NCBI GenBank assembly: GCA_964580215.1
Contig: CAZOJT010000006.1
Coordinates: 40,437-104,436, forward strand
DNA length: 64,000 bases
Source of the DNA: SM23-73-3 sp964580215
Lineage (GTDB): Bacteria > Zixibacteria > MSB-5A5 > SM1-73
Direction of reading: 5' to 3'
The position numbers and the translations under genes are program-made. The stretch's first letter is position 1, and every line of letters begins with the position of its first letter. The notes beneath the pieces were generated by a model. It worked only from the letters and a program-made list of their open reading frames with translations, ran no database searches and had not been told where the DNA came from. This document shows positions 46,145-56,115 of this stretch, piece after piece.

Positions 46145-47236
46145 ATGAAGAAAAAGATTATAATAATCGGAGCTGTTGTTGTTGTTTTGGCTGTTTTTGT
46201 GTTTTTTGGGCTGAAGGGTTCCGGAAAAAAGGAACAGACCAACAACTCAATCAAGGCGGAGATGGGGAGCATCGTCGACAAGGCGCTGGCTATTGGGCAG
46301 ATTGAACCCAAGAATCAGATCTCGGTGAAATCCAAAATCTCCGGCATTGTGAAGAAGGTGTTTGTGGAAATGGGAGATCCGGTCAAGAAAGGGGACCCGC
46401 TGGTGGAGATCAGGCCCGATCCTACCCCGCTGGAATTCGCTGAAGCTAAAAGGCAGGTGGAGATAGACTCGGTCAATTACGAGAATCAGAAAAAAGAATT
46501 CTTAAGGATCAAAGAGCTATTGGCGAAAAAATTAGTCTCCCAACAGGATTTCGACCAAGCTTCCCGGAGTTTCAAAGAGGCTGAGTTGAGATTGAAGTTA
46601 TCGCAGGAGAAGCTATCTTTAATTGAACGGGGCAAGACCAACATCGCCGGCAGAAAGATCGAATCGATTATAAAATCCTCTATCACCGGCACGGTTTTGG
46701 AGAGAAAGATAAATGTGGGAGACCCGGTGGTCCCTTTGACCTCCTATCAGGCGGGAACCGAACTTTTCACTTTAGCCGACATGAACGAGTTGATCTTTAG
46801 GGGCACCGTGGATGAAATCGACGTGGGAAAGCTGAACGAGGGGATACCCGCTATTTTGAAAGTTGGGGCCCTTCCCAACGATACCATACACGGTGTACTC
46901 TACAATATCTCCCCTAAAGCCAGAAAAGAGGAGAACTCAACCCTGTTTGATCTGGAAATCAAAATCACTGAAGCGGGTTCCTCTGTTTTAAGAGCGGGAT
47001 ATTCTGCCAATGCAGATATCATAATAAAGAAGAAGGAGGATATTCTCTTAATACCCGAAAGACTGATTGAGTTTGTTGAGGATACGGCTTTCGTGCAGTT
47101 GAAAGACTCCACCTCAGGTGAAATTGAGAGGAAGATGATAAAAACCGGACTTTCTGATGGTTTAAATATCGAGGTGACAGAAGGGCTCAAGAAGGGGGAT
47201 CTTCTGGTGGAGAAACCTCCCAAGGAGATAAAGTAG
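46145..47236 (+). CDS. Membrane-fusion protein of a MacAB-type exporter
   Basis: Periplasmic adaptor (HlyD/MacA family), 363 aa. One N-terminal membrane anchor at about residues 4-22. It has a biotinyl-lipoyl-like half (QISVKSKISGIVKKVFVEMGDPVKKGDPLVEI), a coiled-coil hairpin at about 95-165, the second lipoyl half (SSITGTVLERKINVGDPVV) and beta-barrel domains. It should link the two permeases encoded downstream with an outer-membrane channel, which is not in this window. ATG start; stops immediately before the first permease. Confidence 0.87.
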   Translation: MKKKIIIIGAVVVVLAVFVFFGLKGSGKKEQTNNSIKAEMGSIVDKALAIGQIEPKNQISVKSKISGIVKKVFVEMGDPVKKGDPLVEIRPDPTPLEFAEAKRQVEIDSVNYENQKKEFLRIKELLAKKLVSQQDFDQASRSFKEAELRLKLSQEKLSLIERGKTNIAGRKIESIIKSSITGTVLERKINVGDPVVPLTSYQAGTELFTLADMNELIFRGTVDEIDVGKLNEGIPAILKVGALPNDTIHGVLYNISPKARKEENSTLFDLEIKITEAGSSVLRAGYSANADIIIKKKEDILLIPERLIEFVEDTAFVQLKDSTSGEIERKMIKTGLSDGLNIEVTEGLKKGDLLVEKPPKEIK

Positions 47237-48469
47237 ATGCACCTTTTTATGTACATAACTCAATTTTTAAGGGACATGCGTTCCCAGAAATTGAGAACCC
47301 TTCTTACCCTTTTCGGGATCATCTGGGGAACCGCGGCGGTAGTTCTTCTTTTAGCTTTCGGAAAAGGTTTGCATGCTCAGAACCAAAAGGCAATGCACGG
47401 TCTGGGGGAGAGCATTGTGATCATGTGGGGAGGAAGAACCAGCAAGCCATACGCCGGCTTTGGCAAGGGGAAACCAATCCGCTTGAGAGAAGAAGATGCC
47501 CTTCTTCTAAAAAAAGAGATCAAGCAGATGGGTGGGGTAAGCCCGGAGTATTCCCAATGGAGCACCCACATGAAATACAAAAAGAATGCGGTCACCCAGA
47601 ACATGGTGGGGATTTATCCTGTCTTCGGAGAGATGAGAAATATATATGCGGAGATGGGCGGGCGGTTCATTAACAAAATTGACTTAGAAAAGAGAAAGAG
47701 AGTGGTATTCATCGGGAATCAGTTGAAAGAGGATCTGTTTGGAAAAGATGAAGCAATAGGTAAATATATCATAATCGATAATGTTCCCTTTCTGGTAGTC
47801 GGAGTGATGAAGAAGAAGCCGCAGGATTCCAGCTATAGCGGCCGGGATGCGAATAAAGCCTTTATACCGGCGGCCACTTTCGCCGCCATGTATGGTTACA
47901 AATATATCAATGACATTATATTCAAGCCCAAAGATCCAAGAGAAACCGAACAGGTAAAAGAGCAGGTCTACAAGGTTTTGGGCAAAAAATTTAAGTTCAA
48001 TCCAGAGGATAAAGAGGCATTGATGATGTGGGATACCACCGAGATGCAAAAATTCCTCACCATGTTCTTTATAGCTTTCAGAGTTTTTCTGGTGGTGATA
48101 GGAGCTTTCACCTTGATCGTGGGCGGAATTGGGGTGTCCAATATCATGCACGTGGTGGTGGAGGAGAGAACCAAGGAGGTGGGGATAAAGATGTCTTTAG
48201 GCGCCAAAAAAGCACATGTGCTGTTTCAGTTCCTTTTTGAGACGTTGGTGATAACCTTCATTGGTGGCATCATAGGATTTTTGTTCTCCCTGATGGTGGT
48301 GAAGGTTTTTCCACTACTCAATTTGGAGGAATACATGGGAACACCCCAGATTACCCTCTCTGCGGCTTTGATTGCGGTAAGCGTTCTGGGATTGGTGGGG
48401 CTGGTATCAGGTTATTTTCCTGCCCGAAGAGCGGCAAATTTGAATCCGGTGCAGGCGTTGAAACTTTAA
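47237..48469 (+). CDS. MacB-like ABC transporter permease 1
   Basis: FtsX/MacB-type permease without its own ATPase domain, 410 aa. Membrane helix near residues 22-42, a periplasmic MacB-type domain (about 45-270), then three helices near 283-305, 330-355 and 373-395. The end PARRAANLNPVQALKL is the family's C-terminal motif. ATG follows the adaptor stop codon directly, with AAGGAGATA upstream. It is about 50% similar to the next permease, so the pair probably forms a heterodimer. Confidence 0.88.
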   Translation: MHLFMYITQFLRDMRSQKLRTLLTLFGIIWGTAAVVLLLAFGKGLHAQNQKAMHGLGESIVIMWGGRTSKPYAGFGKGKPIRLREEDALLLKKEIKQMGGVSPEYSQWSTHMKYKKNAVTQNMVGIYPVFGEMRNIYAEMGGRFINKIDLEKRKRVVFIGNQLKEDLFGKDEAIGKYIIIDNVPFLVVGVMKKKPQDSSYSGRDANKAFIPAATFAAMYGYKYINDIIFKPKDPRETEQVKEQVYKVLGKKFKFNPEDKEALMMWDTTEMQKFLTMFFIAFRVFLVVIGAFTLIVGGIGVSNIMHVVVEERTKEVGIKMSLGAKKAHVLFQFLFETLVITFIGGIIGFLFSLMVVKVFPLLNLEEYMGTPQITLSAALIAVSVLGLVGLVSGYFPARRAANLNPVQALKL

Positions 48470-48479
48470 AAGAATGTGT

Positions 48480-48620
48480 AGGTCGGATATGTCCCGCCAG
48501 CGGCGGGACTATCCGACGCTTTTTGCTGGATTCGACAAAACAGAAAACGGTAGCCGCACCCTTTAGGGTGCGTGAATGCAGATCGCAGGCTGAAGCCTGC
48601 GGCTACCAAGACAATGTTGG
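48480..48620. repeat. Repeats between the two permeases
   Basis: GTCGGATATGT / CTATCCGAC hairpin with a CCCGCCAGCGGCGGG core (48482-48518), then a GGTAGCCGCACCCTTTAGGGTG repeat. They separate otherwise contiguous operon genes. Confidence 0.65.
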
Positions 48621-48629
48621 AGAAAGTAA

Positions 48630-49877
48630 ATGAAGGGACTTTTGATCTTCAAGCTTTTTTTGCGGGACTTAAAGAAACAGCGGAAAAGGATCACCCTGAC
48701 CATAATGGCAATAACCTGGGGAACCATCTCGATTGTAATGCTTATGGCTTTTGGAGAGGGACTCAAAAGGTCGCTAAATAAAGCCCGTCATGGCATGGGA
48801 AAGGATATTGTGGTCATGTGGGGAGGACAGACCTCTATTCCCTATCAAGGACTGGGAAAGGGAAGAAGGATTCGCTTCACCGATGAGGACGTGGAGCTTT
48901 TGAAAAAGAAAGTACCGGAACTGGAGGCTGTAAGCGGCGAATATGCCAGATGGGGAGTGTCATTGACTTACAAAAAGAACACCGTCTCAGAGCACGTTAC
49001 CGGGGTCTATCCCTCCTTTGAAGATATGAGAGCACACTACCCGGAAATGGGTGGAAGGTTCATAAATGATCTGGACATGCAATATAAGAGAAGGGTGGTC
49101 TTTTTGGGAAACAAGCTCAAAGAGAGATTGTTCGGAAAAGAGGACGCCGTAGGCAAGACCATCATCATGAACAACATCCCCTTCACCGTCATCGGTGTAA
49201 TAATAGAAAAGATGCAGATGGGAATGTACGGTGGCCCGGATTGGGACAAAGCCACCATCCCGGCAACCACGTTTAAAACTATATTCGGGCATAAATACTT
49301 AAACGTCATTGTATACCAACCAAAGGACCCCACGCAGATCGAAGCAGTCAAAAAGAAAGTCTCCAAGGTAATGGGAGGAAAATTCAGATTTGATTCCGAG
49401 GATACGGAGGCGTTATGGGAGTGGGACGTGATCGAAGGGCAAAAGGTCTTCAACAAGGTTTTAATGGGCTTTCAAATCTTTTTTGGAATTCTCGGGGGGA
49501 TGACGCTTTTGATCGCCGGAGTGGGCGTGGCAAACATCATGTATGTGGCGGTCAAGGAAAGAACCAGAGAGATCGGGATTAAGATGGCTATGGGTGCCAA
49601 ACGACTCCACATCATGAGCCAGTTTTTATTGGAATCCTTGCTCATTACCATCATGGGAGGGGCACTGGGAGTCATCTTCTCGGTAATACTTGTGAAAATC
49701 TGGGCGGCCATTCCCATGGAGGCTGATTGGGCCCAGTGGCTGGGCAAACCTACCATTTCGTTGGAGATCGCAGTGATTACATCATTGATTTTGGGAATCA
49801 TAGGGATGCTTTCAGGGATCTTCCCCTCCCGTAGAGCAGCCTCGGTGAATCCGGTGGAATCCTTGAGGTACGAATAA
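48630..49877 (+). CDS. MacB-like ABC transporter permease 2
   Basis: Second FtsX/MacB-type permease, 415 aa, with the same layout as the first: N-terminal helix near residues 20-42, large periplasmic domain, three C-terminal helices and the ending PSRRAASVNPVESLRYE. Shared stretches with permease 1 include VVMWGGQTS, EMGGRFIN and GIKMAMGAKR. ATG start with GGAGAAAG upstream. The ATPase gene follows after 180-230 nt of repeat-bearing spacer. The substrate could be a lipid, peptide or drug; nothing here decides it. Confidence 0.88.
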   Translation: MKGLLIFKLFLRDLKKQRKRITLTIMAITWGTISIVMLMAFGEGLKRSLNKARHGMGKDIVVMWGGQTSIPYQGLGKGRRIRFTDEDVELLKKKVPELEAVSGEYARWGVSLTYKKNTVSEHVTGVYPSFEDMRAHYPEMGGRFINDLDMQYKRRVVFLGNKLKERLFGKEDAVGKTIIMNNIPFTVIGVIIEKMQMGMYGGPDWDKATIPATTFKTIFGHKYLNVIVYQPKDPTQIEAVKKKVSKVMGGKFRFDSEDTEALWEWDVIEGQKVFNKVLMGFQIFFGILGGMTLLIAGVGVANIMYVAVKERTREIGIKMAMGAKRLHIMSQFLLESLLITIMGGALGVIFSVILVKIWAAIPMEADWAQWLGKPTISLEIAVITSLILGIIGMLSGIFPSRRAASVNPVESLRYE

Positions 49878-49945
49878 AATTCAAAGAGCAAAATGCAAAA
49901 ATCAAAATTTATTAATACAAAACCCTCCTTTCCCCTTTGGGAAGA

Positions 49946-50003
49946 TTCGTGTGAATGTGCGTATGCACTTGCGAAGCATTCATACGAACATACGAGCTTC
50001 GCA
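49946..50003. repeat. Triply nested CATACGA palindrome
   Basis: Fifty-eight bases that resolve into three units, each inside the next: outer TTCGTGTGAATG + CTTCGCA, middle TGCGTATGCACT + CATACGAG, inner TGCGAAGCATTCATACGAA. The whole interrupts a CCCCTTTGGGAAGA..GGGTAGGATGAGGGG repeat. Confidence 0.82.
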
Positions 50004-50104
50004 GGGTAGGATGAGGGGGAATCAAATGGAATCCAACAGGTCTTTCTCCATTTGTATTGGTAAAAAAATGGAAGCAAACCTTTTGTGAGAATGAGGTCAA
50101 TCCA

Positions 50105-50782
50105 ATGATAAGGATGCAGAACATTCGAAAGATCTATTCGACGGGAAAAATTGAATTGGAGGCTCTGAAGGGAATTGATCTGGAGATTGGTGGGAATGAA
50201 TTTGTCGCCATCATGGGTCCTTCAGGCTCAGGGAAATCCACTTTGATGAACCTGATGGGTTGTCTGGATACTCCCACCTCCGGGGAATACTTCCTGGAGG
50301 GACAAAAGGTGGAAAACTTAAGTCCCAACCAACTGGCAGAGATCAGAAATAAAAAGGTCGGCTTTGTGTTTCAAAATTTCAACCTCCTCCCCTACGCTAC
50401 CGCTTTTGAAAATGTGGAGGTGCCATTAATCTTCGCAGGCGTTCCTTCAAGAAAGAGGAGAAAAAGAGCTCTGGAGCTTCTGGAGAGGGTGAGTCTAAGG
50501 GACTGGGCCGATCATAAGCCCACCGAGCTTTCCGGCGGTGAGATGCAGAGAGTGTCGATTGCTCGCGCTTTGGCCAATCAGCCCCGTCTGATCCTGGCAG
50601 ATGAGCCCACCGGGAACTTAGACACAGCCTCAGGCGCGGAGATAATTAATCTGTTCGAAGAGTTAAGCAAACTGGGACACACCATCGTTGTCATAACCCA
50701 CGATAAGGAAATAGCCAGAAGAACCCACCGCATCATAAAACTAAAAGATGGGATGATAGTAGATGGCAACGGATCTATCTAA
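50105..50782 (+). CDS. ABC transporter ATPase (MacB/LolD type)
   Basis: Drives the two permeases; 225 aa. Walker A GPSGSGKSTLMNLMG, Q-loop FVFQNFNLLPY, signature LSGGEMQRVSIARALA, Walker B LILADEPTGNLD and the H-loop VVITHD are all intact. ATG 50105 is chosen, with GAGGT upstream and the MIRMQNIRKIY start usual for the family; a TTG at 50057 would add 16 unlikely residues. It ends the adaptor-permease-permease-ATPase operon. Confidence 0.92.
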   Translation: MIRMQNIRKIYSTGKIELEALKGIDLEIGGNEFVAIMGPSGSGKSTLMNLMGCLDTPTSGEYFLEGQKVENLSPNQLAEIRNKKVGFVFQNFNLLPYATAFENVEVPLIFAGVPSRKRRKRALELLERVSLRDWADHKPTELSGGEMQRVSIARALANQPRLILADEPTGNLDTASGAEIINLFEELSKLGHTIVVITHDKEIARRTHRIIKLKDGMIVDGNGSI

Positions 50783-50946
50783 CTCTTTACTTCCATTAAT
50801 CCCTCCTAGATCGGACAGGGACTTGCCCTGAATGATTTGACCTGAAGGGTTGTACCCTGGTCCGAAAAAAAGGGGCGGGGATGCAACCCCCACCCCAAGA
50901 GGAGATATGATGTCATTTGGAGACATTCCACTACTTTTGGGCGAGT

Positions 50947-52717
50947 CTATTTCAGCAGGATCATCTTCTTTGATCCGACTGCATCTCCAGCCTTCAGACG
51001 ATAGAAATAAATACCGCTCGCTACTTTAGAACCGGAATCATCTGTCCCGTCCCAGATAGCGGAATGACTGCCCACAGATTTCTCTTCATCCACTACTGTT
51101 TTCACTTTCCTTCCAAGAAGGTCATACACGGTAAGCTCAACATGACATCGTTTTTTGAGATAGTACTTTATCACAGTAGCAGGGTTAAACGGATTGGGGT
51201 AATTCTGCCTGAGAGAAAAAGTCCCCGGTAAATGAGATACAATTTCCTCGTCTTCAACATCGGATGTCCCGTTCAACAGAACAGAGACATTGTCGTCGGG
51301 CATATTTGCAGTCACCAGGTCGAGGCTACCATTGCCATCAAGGTCAGCCGCAAAGACTGAGTTAGGCTGTTGGTCTGTGAGTGAATAGTCCGACTGGGGG
51401 GGCAAAGGTGCCACCCCCATTGTTCAACAGAACCGAGACACTGTAGCCACTACTATTTGCGGTTGCAAGGTCGAGGTCGCCGTCCCCATCCAGGTCAGCC
51501 GCAAAGACTGAGTAAGGCATCCCACCGACAGTATACTCCGAATGGGAAGGGAAGGCGCCCCCTCCATTGTTCAACAAAACCGACACCTCGCCGGTATAAA
51601 TAAAATTCGCAGTGGCTAAGTCGATGTCACCGTCACCATCAAGATTAGCCGCAAAGACTGAGTGTGGTAGGGTACCGGCCGAATAAACCGAATGAGAACC
51701 AAAGGTGCCATCTCCATTGTTCAAAAGAACCGAGACATTGCCCACATAATTTGCGGTTGTTAGGTCGATATCCCCATCCCCATCAAGATCAGCCGCAAAG
51801 ACGGAGTAAGGCTGATCACCGATAGCATAATCCGAACGGGAGGTGAAAATGCCGGCTCCATTGTTCAATAGAACCGAGACACTGTCGGCATCAATATTTC
51901 CTGTTACCAGGTCAATATCTCCATCTCCATCCAGATCAGCAAGAAAGATCGATTGAGGGTTACCGCCCACAGAATAGGCCGAATAGGGAGCGAAAGTGCC
52001 ATTCCCATTGTTTAATAGAACCGCCACACTGTCGAAAGCAACATTCGAAGTTGCAAGATCAAGGTCACCGTCTCCATCAAGATCAGAGGCAAAGATAGCG
52101 TAAGGGAGAGAGATAGCACCGGTCGAATATGTCGAATGGGTGGCAAAGGTGCCATTTCCATTGTTCTTTAGGACCGAGACATTATTTGATTCACAATTTG
52201 CCGTTGCCAGGTCAAGGTCTCCATCACCATCAAGATCAGCGGCAATGACCCACTGAGGCGAATTACCGACTGAATACTCCGAATGGGAGGAAAAGGTGCC
52301 TGAACCATTGTTGACTACTGTGGTAAAAGACCAGATGTAGCTTTTGCTCAGAGGATCCCCCTCAGATGATTTTATCCCGGTGGTTAGCACCACGGTTACT
52401 ACCTCCCCTTCTTCGAAATCGCTGGAAGGATTGAGAGTTGCTGTCCTGGTCAGAGTGTCATAGTGAATGGTCCCTTGATGTAGTCCGGTAGATCGTGCAT
52501 TCACTATGAAAGTGGAGTTAGTAATGGTCGTCGAATCCATATCAGTATCGAAAGTCACCGAGATATTGGAGTCAACCGGCACACTCAGATCATTCTGTGT
52601 CGGCGAGGTGGAAACAACGTGGGGAACACCGGCTTTGGCCGATGTGGCCGGAAAAGCTAAAACCAGACACAATAATGCACCAGCGATGACTGGGACAAAC
52701 ATTGAAGATTTTTTCAT
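50947..52717 (-). pseudogene. Secreted FG-GAP/VCBS repeat protein with sorting tail, frameshifted
   Basis: Two frames form one exported protein of about 590 aa. Signal peptide 1-29; an Ig-like domain (STSPTQNDLSVPVDSNISV); then about eight 45-residue FG-GAP/VCBS repeats (AADLDGDGDLDLATAN..VSVLLNNG.GTF..HS.YSVG), a calcium-binding propeller type. The C-terminal part, in another frame, has one more repeat, then LRQNYPNPFNPATVIKYYL and a FlgD-like sorting domain ending KKMILLK. The switch lies in a run of seven G (plus strand, about 51396-51402). Removing one base restores the frame (GTFAPQSDYSL). It could be a real lesion or a sequencing error. Confidence 0.8.
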
Positions 52718-53190
52718 CGGCTGATCCCTCCGAAAAAGAAAGTTGAGAGATTAGAGTTAAAAAACATTAAAGTTCAGAGTAAAAAGTCGAAAGTCAAAAG
52801 TCAAAATCTCAAATCACAAATTGTTCTAAAATATTAATAGAAAATAACATAAGGATTCGTAATAGTCAAGCAAATTTTTGTATCTTTTGCCTTATTCTTA
52901 TCTGCCCGAACCCCTCTTTTTAGCAACACCCAAGAACGGACAGAGGTTCTTACCCGATAAGGATTTTCCCAAAGTCTAATCTCATCTCTTTTGTCTTTGA
53001 AAAACAGCTGATTTTAGCTTTCTCTGTTCGGATAGGGGTTGCACCCCTATCTGCAATCGGGACAGGGGTTAAATCCTTCAGGTTAAGCCTTCCCTTCGGT
53101 CTGAGCCCTCAGGGTCGAAGACAGAACAAGCCCCTGCCCCAACCGGGGAGAGGCAGAAATCTGTCCTGGTCTAAAATATAGCTTCATCAA
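52718..53190. other. Spacer with short repeats
   Basis: AAAGTCGAAAGTCAAAAGTCAAAATC tandem-like text at 52780-52807 and GGATAGGGGTTGCACCCCTATC hairpin repeats at 53030-53060. No gene. Confidence 0.45.
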
Positions 53191-53761
53191 GGGTGTGTCA
53201 AGTAAATTGTGTAGATTTGGTTTTTTTGAATAAAGGTACAGTTCTGCCTTGGTTGTTATATTTTTTAACTAAAGCAAAGATTAAAGTCTCACAGCTTCTT
53301 TCATCTCTGAAGGAATCCACTAACCAAACCCGGCGACGAATCTCTTTTAAGTAACTCTCCAGGGGATTAGTAGACTTTAAAAAACTCCATAAATTCTTTT
53401 CAAACTCAAAAAATCTCAAGGTATCATCAATGTTGGTGATGAAGTTCTTAACTGTCTTAGACTCTTTGGATTGCCACTTGTGAATAAATGTTTCAATCCT
53501 ATCAATCGCATTCATATAGCCTTTGGCTTTATACACCGCGGAAGCATCTCGATATAAATCTCTCCGATGCACTTTCTTATTTTTTATATATTTGCTTATG
53601 TTCCTCAACTTGTGCACACTACAATTCTGCCTTTTAACTTTAGGATAGACCCAGCTTATCGCCTCCACCAAACCAGTGGAACCATCACAGATAATCAATT
53701 CCAAATTCTTACCCTCCAGCCCTCGATTATACAAACTCTGTAGAAAACTCTGACAGAAATA
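53191..53761 (-). pseudogene. IS256-family element remnant (3-prime half)
   Basis: C-terminal part (about 187 aa) of an IS256/Mutator-type transposase: LELIICDGSTGLVEAISWVYP, CSVHKLRNI, then TNPLESYLKEIRRR near the end. The N-terminal half, with the first catalytic aspartate, is missing. The right inverted repeat is present at 53191-53214 and overlaps the stop codon, as is usual in the family. The broken end abuts the last base before the pyrC stop codon. Inactive. Confidence 0.8.
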
Positions 53762-55138
53762 CTACCCTTCATACACCACCTTCCCATCCACTATAGTGTA
53801 ATAAACTTTGCCCTGAAGTTTTCTTCCGCCAAACGGGGAATTCTTTGACTTGGATTGGAATTTAGCCGGATCCACAATCCAGGAAGCTTTAGGGTCTATG
53901 ATGGTTATATCTGCTGGAGAATTTCTCTTTATTTTTCCGCCTTTAATGTTCAAAATGCTTGTAGGATTGATGGTCATTTTGGCTATGGCTTGAGCCCAGG
54001 ACAGGACCTTTTTGTTGACAAGCTCGGTGATCACCAATCCTAAAGCCGTCTCCAGCCCCACCATGCCGAATGGAGCGAAATCGAACTCCACTTCCTTTTC
54101 TTCAATCGAATGGGGGGCATGATCGGTGGCGATACAATCGATGGTGCCGTCCTTCAACCCTCTTTTTATCGCGTCTACATCCCTCTTTGTCCTCAAGGGT
54201 GGATTTACTTTGGCGTTGGTATCAAATGTCCTTATTATCTCATCAGTCAAGGTGAAATGGTGTGGGGTGGCTTCGCAGGTGACTTCTATCCCCTTCTTCT
54301 TGGCTTGCCGAATTAAATCGACCGATCCTTGGGTGGACACATGTGCAATATGTATTCTTGCCTTAGTGAACTCTGCCACTTTTATATCACGGGCCACTAT
54401 TGTTTCCTCAGCGATGGAGGGAATTCCACACATACCCAGGCCGGTGGAGACAAAACCTTCATGCATAACTCCTGCCGCGGAAAGATTCAAATCCTCACAG
54501 TGAGATACCACAGGAAGATTAAACATACGACAGTATTCTAAGGCATTTCTCAAAACATGGGAATTGGCAACCGGCAACCCATCATCAGAGATCGCCACCA
54601 CGCCAGAGCGAACCAGATCATAAATCTCGGTAAGCTCCTCCCCTTTTTGTCCTTTGGTTATACACCCCACGCAGTATATCTTACATTTAGCGTCTTTTGC
54701 CTTTTGGTAAATGAATTTCACCGTCTCCTGATTATCAATTGGAGGCTGGGTGTTGGGCATACAGCAGATGGAGGTAAAACCGCCAGCCACTGCCGCACAT
54801 GAGCCTGTATATATGGTCTCTTCATCCTCTCTTCCTGGCTCTCTTAGATGAGTGTGCATATCTATCAAACCGGGAACAACTATCTTCCCTTTGGCGTCAA
54901 TCATTTCCCTTGCTTTGAGTTTGCCCTTGGATTTCTCTATTCTTTTGATCACTCCATCCCGGATGAAAACATCGGCGATTCGATCCATTTTAGTCTCTGG
55001 ATCGATCACCCTGCCGCCGGTGATGGCAAGATCGAATTCCGTTCCCTTTTCTTCTACCACCTGCTTAGAAATCCCGTCGTAGGCGGGAGACGGGATTTCC
55101 AATTTTTCAGACTTATTCAACTTTTCCCTCCCCTCCAC
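53762..55138 (-). CDS. pyrC: Dihydroorotase
   Basis: Third step of pyrimidine synthesis, closing carbamoyl-aspartate to dihydroorotate; 458 aa, zinc amidohydrolase. Metal and substrate residues: DMHTHLREPGREDEE, SHCEDL, HIAHVS and IATDHAPHS. The common start (LAITGGRVIDP) is preceded by about 38 extra residues, part of which (IPSPAYDG) is encoded by a CCCGTC..GACGGG palindromic repeat inserted in the 5-prime end. The ATG overlaps the pyrB stop by 26 nt. Downstream an IS256 remnant touches the stop codon. Confidence 0.93.
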   Translation of the reverse strand: MEGREKLNKSEKLEIPSPAYDGISKQVVEEKGTEFDLAITGGRVIDPETKMDRIADVFIRDGVIKRIEKSKGKLKAREMIDAKGKIVVPGLIDMHTHLREPGREDEETIYTGSCAAVAGGFTSICCMPNTQPPIDNQETVKFIYQKAKDAKCKIYCVGCITKGQKGEELTEIYDLVRSGVVAISDDGLPVANSHVLRNALEYCRMFNLPVVSHCEDLNLSAAGVMHEGFVSTGLGMCGIPSIAEETIVARDIKVAEFTKARIHIAHVSTQGSVDLIRQAKKKGIEVTCEATPHHFTLTDEIIRTFDTNAKVNPPLRTKRDVDAIKRGLKDGTIDCIATDHAPHSIEEKEVEFDFAPFGMVGLETALGLVITELVNKKVLSWAQAIAKMTINPTSILNIKGGKIKRNSPADITIIDPKASWIVDPAKFQSKSKNSPFGGRKLQGKVYYTIVDGKVVYEG

Positions 55139-56045
55139 TTAAAAGGTAAAGCACCGCCATTCTTATCGCCACTCCATTGGTCACCTGATCCAGGATCACC
55201 GAATGGGGTCCATCTGCCACCTCCGGGGTGATCTCCACCCCTCTGTTTATAGGTCCTGGATGCATGATGGTGAAATTCTCATTCAAGTTTTTCAGTCTTT
55301 CTTTGGTGATTCCGAATTTGTTGGTATACTCCCGGAGCGAGGGCAAGAATCCTCCTTTTTGTCTTTCTAGTTGAATCCTCAACACGATGACCACATCCGC
55401 ACCCTCTAAAGCTTTATCCAGATCAGAGTATACTTTCACCCCCATCTTCTCGATCTCCACAGGTAACAATGTGGTGGGTCCGCACACGGATACATCCGCT
55501 CCCATGGTGGAAAGCCCCCAGATGTCCGATCTTGCCACCCGACTGTATTTTATATCTCCCACTATAACCACTTTCAAACCCTTAATTTTTTTATATTTTT
55601 CTCGAATGGTAAAAAGATCTAAAAGTCCCTGGGTGGGATGTTCATGCGCCCCGTCTCCGGCATTGATTATGGAAGAGTCCAGGCATTGGGTCAAAAAATA
55701 GGGAACCCCGGAGGCTTGATGCCGCACCACCACCATATCGATCTTCATGGCTTCGATATTTTGCACCGTGTCTTTCAAAGTTTCCCCTTTTTGGGCACTG
55801 GAGATAGCTGCGGAAAAGTTCACCAGCTCTGCGGAGAGCCGTTTTTCCGCCAGCTCAAAGGAGATGCGGGTACGGGTGGAAGGCTCGTAAAACAAATTCA
55901 CCACGGTAACGCCTCTTAAAGTGGGAACCATTCTTATGGGACGGGACAGAATCTCTTTGAATGTCTCCGCCGTGTCTAAAATTAAATTTATCTCCTTTCT
56001 GCTCATCCCCTCCAATCCGAGCAGATGCCTGCTTTTCAGTTTCAT
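55113..56045 (-). CDS. pyrB: Aspartate carbamoyltransferase catalytic subunit
   Basis: Joins carbamoyl phosphate and aspartate, the committed pyrimidine step; 310 aa, usual length. Carbamoyl-phosphate site FYEPSTRTRISFE, HPTQGLLDL, and the aspartate-side HPGPINRGVEI. There is no regulatory pyrI here; control would come from the pyrR leader upstream. ATG start. Between pyrR and pyrC on one strand. Confidence 0.96.
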   Translation of the reverse strand: MKLKSRHLLGLEGMSRKEINLILDTAETFKEILSRPIRMVPTLRGVTVVNLFYEPSTRTRISFELAEKRLSAELVNFSAAISSAQKGETLKDTVQNIEAMKIDMVVVRHQASGVPYFLTQCLDSSIINAGDGAHEHPTQGLLDLFTIREKYKKIKGLKVVIVGDIKYSRVARSDIWGLSTMGADVSVCGPTTLLPVEIEKMGVKVYSDLDKALEGADVVIVLRIQLERQKGGFLPSLREYTNKFGITKERLKNLNENFTIMHPGPINRGVEITPEVADGPHSVILDQVTNGVAIRMAVLYLLSGGEGKVE

Positions 56046-56115
56046 CCATCCTCCGCCACTAACGGTTCATAGCTAACAGCTAACAGTTCACAGCTAACAG
56101 CCAACCGCCAACTGT

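Noticed and set aside
53191..53761. Complete IS256 insertion
   Set aside because: Only the 3-prime half and right inverted repeat are present; no left end was found near pyrC.
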